The position numbers and the translations under genes are program-made. The notes below the pieces were generated by a model, which saw nothing but the letters and a program-made list of their open reading frames with translations, was not told the origin of the DNA and ran no database searches. From Candidatus Zixiibacteriota bacterium (GTDB lineage: Bacteria; Zixibacteria; MSB-5A5; SM1-73), in assembly GCA_023129805.1 (NCBI GenBank), contig JAGMBK010000102.1, forward strand, positions 1-6,277: DNA of 6,277 bases, given 5' to 3'. Positions 4,507-6,277 of this stretch are shown here, one piece after another. How positions within the stretch are numbered: position 1 is the first letter of the stretch; the number at the start of each line of letters is the position of its first letter.

Positions 4507-4737
4507 ATGTCTAACCGAAAGGTCTTGCATGTGCTTCCGCATGGTGATGACTGGGCGGTGAAGCCAGAGGGTGCCCAAAGGGCTTCAAGTATACATGATT
4601 GCAAGGACGATGCGATAAACCGAGCCAGGGACCTGGCCAAAGATGCTCCCTTGGGCCAAATCATAATCCATAAGGGCGACGGAACTATCCAGACCGAGCA
4701 CACTTACGGCAAAGACCCTCGGAAATATCCGGGGTAG
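4507..4737 (+). CDS. DUF2188-family small protein
   Basis: This 76-residue cytoplasmic protein matches the DUF2188 pattern throughout. It has the strand KVLHVLPHGDDWAVKPEGAQ (5-24), then RASSIHDCKDDAINRARDLAK (helix with the family's xA(I/V)xxAxxxA spacing), then IIIHKGDGTIQ and the ending TYGKDPRKYPG, where members usually have SYGxDPxPP. The length is normal for the family (about 60-80 residues). No biochemical role is established for DUF2188. The start at 4507 is fixed by the long Shine-Dalgarno sequence. The gene stands alone between hairpin clusters, and a clear promoter is not visible. The very strong ribosome binding site suggests high translation when transcribed. Confidence 0.88.
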   Translation: MSNRKVLHVLPHGDDWAVKPEGAQRASSIHDCKDDAINRARDLAKDAPLGQIIIHKGDGTIQTEHTYGKDPRKYPG

Positions 4738-4750
4738 GGTTTCGCAGTCT

Positions 4751-4837
4751 GTAGGTCGGGTTGCGATCCCGCCTTTAGCGGGAGAGCTACCCGACACCTC
4801 TATTTGTCGGGCAGTCCTAATGGACAGCCCGACCTAC
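4751..4837. repeat. Multi-hairpin palindromic repeat
   Basis: The ends GTAGGTCGGG (4751-4760) and CCCGACCTAC (4828-4837) are exact reverse complements. Inside are CCCGC/GCGGG (4768-4772 with 4778-4782), GTCGGGT/ACCCGAC (4755-4761 with 4789-4795) and GTCGGGC/GCCCGAC (4806-4812 with 4827-4833). The four alternating GTCGGG/CCCGAC blocks allow either one long stem or two side-by-side stems. It starts 13 bases after the DUF2188 stop codon and has no coding potential. Confidence 0.65.
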
Positions 4838-4875
4838 CGATATACCTTTTAAGTCGGCCTGTTATGCCTCCTGTT

Positions 4876-4904
4876 GGGGCGGGGGTTGCACCCCCGCCCC
4901 TTTT
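4876..4904 (+). terminator. Very strong G+C hairpin with short T-run
   Basis: GGGGCGGGGGT (4876-4886) pairs perfectly with ACCCCCGCCCC (4890-4900) around a three-base loop, followed by TTTT (4901-4904). It could end plus-strand transcripts from the DUF2188 gene. The left arm with flank (CTGTTGGGGCGGGGGTTGCA, 4871-4890) recurs exactly at 5054-5073, so it also belongs to a repeat family. Confidence 0.5.
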
Positions 4905-4929
4905 CTACGGTCACGGAGACCCGTCTGGG

Positions 4930-4954
4930 CGGACAGGGGTACAACCCCTGTCCG
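4930..4954. repeat. Perfect 11-pair hairpin
   Basis: CGGACAGGGGT (4930-4940) pairs with ACCCCTGTCCG (4944-4954), loop ACA. It follows CCCGTCTGGGCG (4920-4931), a string also present at 134-145. Confidence 0.65.
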
Positions 4955-5014
4955 ATCTAGGGATCCACAAGATAGTCCATCTTAGTGCGAGGAATATCGC
5001 ACAGTTGATTATTT

Positions 5015-5053
5015 AGATTAAGCTGATATCGGCAATTCTTATCTGCTTAATCT
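5015..5053. other. A+T-rich hairpin between convergent genes
   Basis: AGATTAAGC (5015-5023) pairs with GCTTAATCT (5045-5053), and GATA/TATC (5025-5028 with 5040-5043) continues the stem after one mismatch. It may act in the 3' region of the minus-strand gene that ends at 5094. No clear T-run is present on either side. A smaller hairpin, GTGCGA/TCGCAC, lies at 4985-5002. Confidence 0.4.
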
Positions 5054-5083
5054 CTGTTGGGGCGGGGGTTGCAGCCCCGCCCG
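5054..5083. repeat. Second copy of the G+C-rich palindrome
   Basis: Twenty bases (5054-5073) are identical to 4871-4890. The stem GGGCGGGG/CCCCGCCC (5060-5067 with 5075-5082) is shorter than in the first copy. It lies 11 bases beyond the stop codon of the minus-strand gene. Confidence 0.65.
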
Positions 5084-5093
5084 ACCTATCACT

Positions 5094-6277
5094 TCAGGCG
5101 CAGCCCCCCACAGGAGGCGTTCCTCCCCTGAATAAATAATTTATCAGATAAACCACATCTCCTAAATCCACCACACAATCACCATTAGCGTCTCCAGCCG
5201 CCTGGGGATCCGGGGGCTCTCCGCCCCTGTAAAGGTGGTTGGTCAAAAAGACTATATCCCCTAAATCAACCACCTGATCCCCATTGGGATCGCCAGGAAC
5301 ATAAGAGAGGGTCTTCAACCAATCCAGCACCCTTTGCATCACAAAATGCGGCTTGCTGGTGTACTGTCCATGGAAGGACTCCCCGTCTTTTCGTATTGAC
5401 TCGAATCCAAAACCGAACACCACCACCCTGAAGAAATCGTTTTGAAATTTAATGCCAGCAACAGAGTCTGTGGGAGTCCACCAATTGCCACTGCTGGTCA
5501 TAGTATAAACCAAAACCGTATCAGCCTCAGAGTCAGGAACCAAATTATCCTTGGAGTCTTGGTTCTGCACTTCATAGTTCGGGTGAATATATAGAGTGTC
5601 ACCAACCTCGTCTCCGGGCTGACCTATTATCAGACGTCTGCCGCATGTTCCGCCATATCCCACGTGCAGATAGTCGGTTAAAAACGTTTGATTTAGGGGA
5701 TCCGGTGAGCTGGAGAGAACCTCAACCGCATCCTGGCTGGTTAAAAACAGCTTGCCGCCGTTATCTAAAAATGCCATCAAACTCAGAATATCCTCATCTG
5801 CGAAAATCGAATCTCTGTGATCTCCGGTAAACCAGATCACCACATCGTAATCAGATAAATCATAGCTCTCATCGGGTCGATTGGCCTTATCCCATACGTC
5901 ATACAAAGGACCTAACACATCCAGAGCCTGGGTATAGTAATTTTCTATGTTTGCGCCAAAATCATCGTCCACCAGAAGGATGCTGGAAAAACCTATCCAT
6001 ATCTCTTTGGTCCAGCTCTTGGTATAATCGCCTCCATTTCCGGTAATCTGGAAGGTGAAGTTTGTCTTTTTGGGAGGGAAATCCGGCGGGATCCAGAATT
6101 GAATCGGCTCCGAATAATTGTCCACCGTGTCGTGCACTAAAAGATCACCCAAATTGGAACGGTCATTTATGAAAAGTATGCCGTCCGTATCCGCCCAAGC
6201 TATAACTTGTGCTCCATTCAGTGGAGCCCATATGTTAGAGAAAGTCAGATAGATATTCACCGTCTCTTCTGGTTCCG
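5094..6277 (-). CDS. Secreted-type multidomain protein with C-terminal dockerin repeats (5' partial)
   Basis: Only the C-terminal ~393 residues are in the window. The frame is open past a GTG at 6260 to the edge (EPEET before it), so that GTG is probably internal. Counting from it, residues 1-90 look like an Ig/CARDB-type beta domain. Residues 92-318 begin SSILLVDDDFG and contain YDVVIWFTGD and FLDNGGKLFLTSQDA, typical of the glutamine-amidotransferase-like Rossmann domain of large secreted proteins, with no evident catalytic Cys triad. Residues 323-347 and 356-380 are two dockerin type I repeats with calcium-binding Asp/Asn at 324, 326, 328, 332 and 335, and at 357, 359, 361, 365 and 368. 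A signal peptide and any peptidase domain would lie outside the window. Dockerins bind cohesins in cellulosomes. In non-cellulosomal bacteria their role is unclear, possibly cell-surface attachment. The TGA stop is at 5094-5096. Confidence 0.85.
   Translation of the reverse strand, partial: EPEETVNIYLTFSNIWAPLNGAQVIAWADTDGILFINDRSNLGDLLVHDTVDNYSEPIQFWIPPDFPPKKTNFTFQITGNGGDYTKSWTKEIWIGFSSILLVDDDFGANIENYYTQALDVLGPLYDVWDKANRPDESYDLSDYDVVIWFTGDHRDSIFADEDILSLMAFLDNGGKLFLTSQDAVEVLSSSPDPLNQTFLTDYLHVGYGGTCGRRLIIGQPGDEVGDTLYIHPNYEVQNQDSKDNLVPDSEADTVLVYTMTSSGNWWTPTDSVAGIKFQNDFFRVVVFGFGFESIRKDGESFHGQYTSKPHFVMQRVLDWLKTLSYVPGDPNGDQVVDLGDIVFLTNHLYRGGEPPDPQAAGDANGDCVVDLGDVVYLINYLFRGGTPPVGGCA

Noticed and set aside
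4804..5016. Plus-strand frame of 70 residues through the palindrome cluster
   Set aside because: It consists of translated repeats, lacks a ribosome binding site and has no domain.
5645..5830. Plus-strand frame inside the dockerin protein gene
   Set aside because: It lies antisense to a long, domain-bearing frame and has no start signal.

Overview
The window looks like a stretch of a bacterial chromosome with moderate G+C content and many short palindromic repeats between genes. The C-terminal pair of dockerin-type repeats (pattern GDxNGDxxVDLGDxVxLxNxLxRGG) on a secreted-type protein, together with the abundant hairpin repeats, resembles genomes of uncultivated bacterial lineages such as candidate phylum Zixibacteria and relatives. 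That placement is inference from style, not from a marker gene. The genetic code is standard: at least three intact genes end in TGA.

Layout. Bases 1-955 hold no intact gene. A G+C-rich, hairpin-rich segment (1-218) is followed by the remnant of a small protein gene (247-396) broken by an in-frame TGA and running into a hairpin repeat, then more palindromic repeats. A near-consensus promoter (865-893) drives a polytopic membrane protein of unknown function with a Glu-rich cytoplasmic-type tail (956-2188). A perfect 28-base palindrome and a terminator follow it.

Bases 2300-4300 are an accessory-looking block. First come an XRE-family repressor (2421-2726) and an overlapping ImmA/IrrE-type zinc metallopeptidase (2723-3412). 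Known pairs of this kind work as a DNA-binding repressor plus the protease that cleaves it to derepress target genes. Two tandem 17-base operator-like repeats lie between the presumed promoter and the repressor's ribosome binding site. Next come a minimal staphylococcal-nuclease-like OB-fold protein (3647-3919) and a 94-residue protein resembling a PD-(D/E)XK nuclease fold with an altered active-site motif (3967-4251). The block is bracketed by two copies of the same roughly 60-base terminator-containing repeat (2249-2308 and 4271-4330).

After tandem strong hairpins (4339-4411) comes a DUF2188 small protein (4507-4737). A cluster of G+C-rich REP-like palindromes (4751-5083) follows. On the minus strand, the 3' part of a large secreted protein gene (5094-6277) runs off the right edge. 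It encodes an Ig/CARDB-like domain, a glutamine-amidotransferase-like Rossmann domain and two dockerin repeats.

The most interesting part is the XRE/ImmA regulator pair with its tandem operator, next to a two-gene nuclease-like pair between matching repeats. Functional linkage between the two pairs is a hypothesis; they are separated by 234 bases and may be independent.
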